Shown here one piece after another: positions 5,324-5,943 of a stretch of 5,943 nucleotides of DNA. The translations under genes were made by a program, and so were the position numbers. Source of the stretch: Candidatus Saccharibacteria bacterium UBA2834 (GTDB taxonomy: Bacteria; Patescibacteriota; Saccharimonadia; Saccharimonadales; Saccharimonadaceae). Numbering within the stretch: position 1 is the stretch's first letter; every line of letters begins with the position of its first letter. The stretch covers positions 18,011 to 23,953 of the forward strand of contig DEGE01000009.1 of assembly GCA_002351365.1 (NCBI GenBank), in the 5' to 3' direction. The notes under the pieces were generated by a model. It searched no databases, was not told the origin of the DNA, and was given only the letters and a program-made list of their open reading frames with translations.

Positions 5324-5943
5324 ATGAGTAAGTTAATTCTAATCACGAATCCAGGATCTGCCAGTCGCAAGTATGCGCTCTACGACGGTGATGAGCTAAT
5401 GGCTCAGCTGCACTTCGAATACGAAGGCAAAAAAGTTGTTTGTACTATTAATGACGTCGATGACGGCAAAAAGAAAATCAAGCCAGCCATCGATAACCTC
5501 AATGACGCAATTGCTGTATTGCCGCAAATTTTGCGCGACGAGCAATACGTTACCGATCAGCACAAACTTGCTGCAGTAGTCGTGCGTATTGTTGCACCTG
5601 GTGATTATTTCACCGAAGACCATATTGTTGATGACGAGTACATGACCAACCTAAAGGAGGCCGAAAAGCGCAATCCTATCCATGTTCCAACTACGGCGAA
5701 TGAAATTCGCGGTATTCGCAAAAACTTTGCCGGCGTCAAAATCATTTCCGTTTCCGACTCTGCCTTCCATTGGGAAAAGCCTGACACGATGAAATATTAT
5801 AGTTTCGACATGAAGCTTGCTGATGAATTCGAAATTAAACGCTACGGCTATCATGGCCTTAGCTACGCTTTCATCTCTCGCTACATGAAAGAACACGATA
5901 TTCTGCCAGAAAAGCTCATTGTGATGCATCTGGGTTCCGGCTA
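5324..5943 (+). CDS. ackA: Acetate kinase, divergent, N-terminal 206 residues (cut by window end)
   Basis: Acetate kinase makes ATP and acetate from acetyl phosphate and ADP in the cytoplasm, and is the natural next step after phosphoketolase. The first domain of the acetate/propionate kinase family is visible. ITNPGSASRKYALY (residues 7-20) is the phosphate-binding start. Arg88 in VVRIVAPG, His120 in NPIHVP, Asp145 in SVSDSAFH and His177 in RYGYHGLS correspond to Arg91, His123, Asp148 and His180 of the Methanosarcina enzyme. Unusual points are that the common HGG after the Arg is APG, HGTSH is HGLSY, and the HLGNG loop reads HLGSG (Ser205 for Asn). The C-terminal half lies outside the window. 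ATG 5324 gives the family's usual N-terminus (MSKLILI). An in-frame ATG at 5303 with a good GAGG site would add 7 residues (MICYNHG). Both may be used, from the two promoters described here. Confidence 0.9.
   Translation, partial: MSKLILITNPGSASRKYALYDGDELMAQLHFEYEGKKVVCTINDVDDGKKKIKPAIDNLNDAIAVLPQILRDEQYVTDQHKLAAVVVRIVAPGDYFTEDHIVDDEYMTNLKEAEKRNPIHVPTTANEIRGIRKNFAGVKIISVSDSAFHWEKPDTMKYYSFDMKLADEFEIKRYGYHGLSYAFISRYMKEHDILPEKLIVMHLGSG

Noticed and set aside
5396..5929. Minus-strand open frames opposite acetate kinase.
   Set aside because: The plus strand encodes clear kinase motifs through this stretch, so the reverse frames are shadows without start signals or a recognisable product.
1..5943. 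Signs of UGA recoding, insertion sequences, CRISPR arrays, toxin-antitoxin or defence genes.
   Set aside because: All frames close with TAA and read well in the standard code, and no transposase, long repeat array or defence motif was seen.

Overview
The window most likely comes from a small-genome member of the Candidate Phyla Radiation, with Saccharibacteria (TM7) the best guess. The reasons are compact genes with gaps of 25-100 bases, the pairing of phosphoketolase with acetate kinase and no phosphotransacetylase in view, divergent versions of well-known enzymes, several apparently leaderless genes, and a normal stop code. All six visible stops are TAA, and no in-frame TGA has to be read through. 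This placement is inferred from protein style and gene content, not from a search.

Layout. Bases 1-26 are the 5' end of a minus-strand tRNA, probably tRNA-Trp, which runs off the left edge. It is transcribed from a promoter that sits back to back with the promoter of the first plus-strand gene. From there every gene is on the plus strand. 121-858 is a membrane-anchored protein of unknown function with an acidic outer domain. 887-1858 is a DHH/DHHA1 phosphoesterase of the NrnA type. 1848-2696 is an alpha/beta hydrolase that overlaps it by 11 bases. 2722-3666 and 3644-4816 are the two halves of a phosphoketolase, encoded as separate overlapping genes. 4921-5121 is a 66-residue single-pass membrane protein with its own promoter, a strong ribosome binding site and a terminator. 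5324-5943 is the first half of a divergent acetate kinase, cut by the right edge.

How the genes work together. Phosphoketolase cleaves xylulose 5-phosphate and/or fructose 6-phosphate with inorganic phosphate to acetyl phosphate plus an aldose phosphate. Acetate kinase then transfers the phosphoryl group to ADP. The two enzymes form a short fermentative route to ATP and acetate. The phosphoesterase and the hydrolase form a second transcription unit.

The main point of interest is the split phosphoketolase. The break falls between the N-terminal pyrophosphate-binding domain and the pyrimidine-binding plus C-terminal domains, and the linker usual in the one-chain enzyme is missing. The second gene has its own ATG and Shine-Dalgarno sequence. 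The pattern resembles the two-chain E1 dehydrogenases and split transketolases, and it looks like gene fission rather than a sequencing error. A second theme is a recurring extended -10 box (TATGCTATAAT-like) placed so close to the ATG that at least two, probably three, mRNAs should be leaderless.
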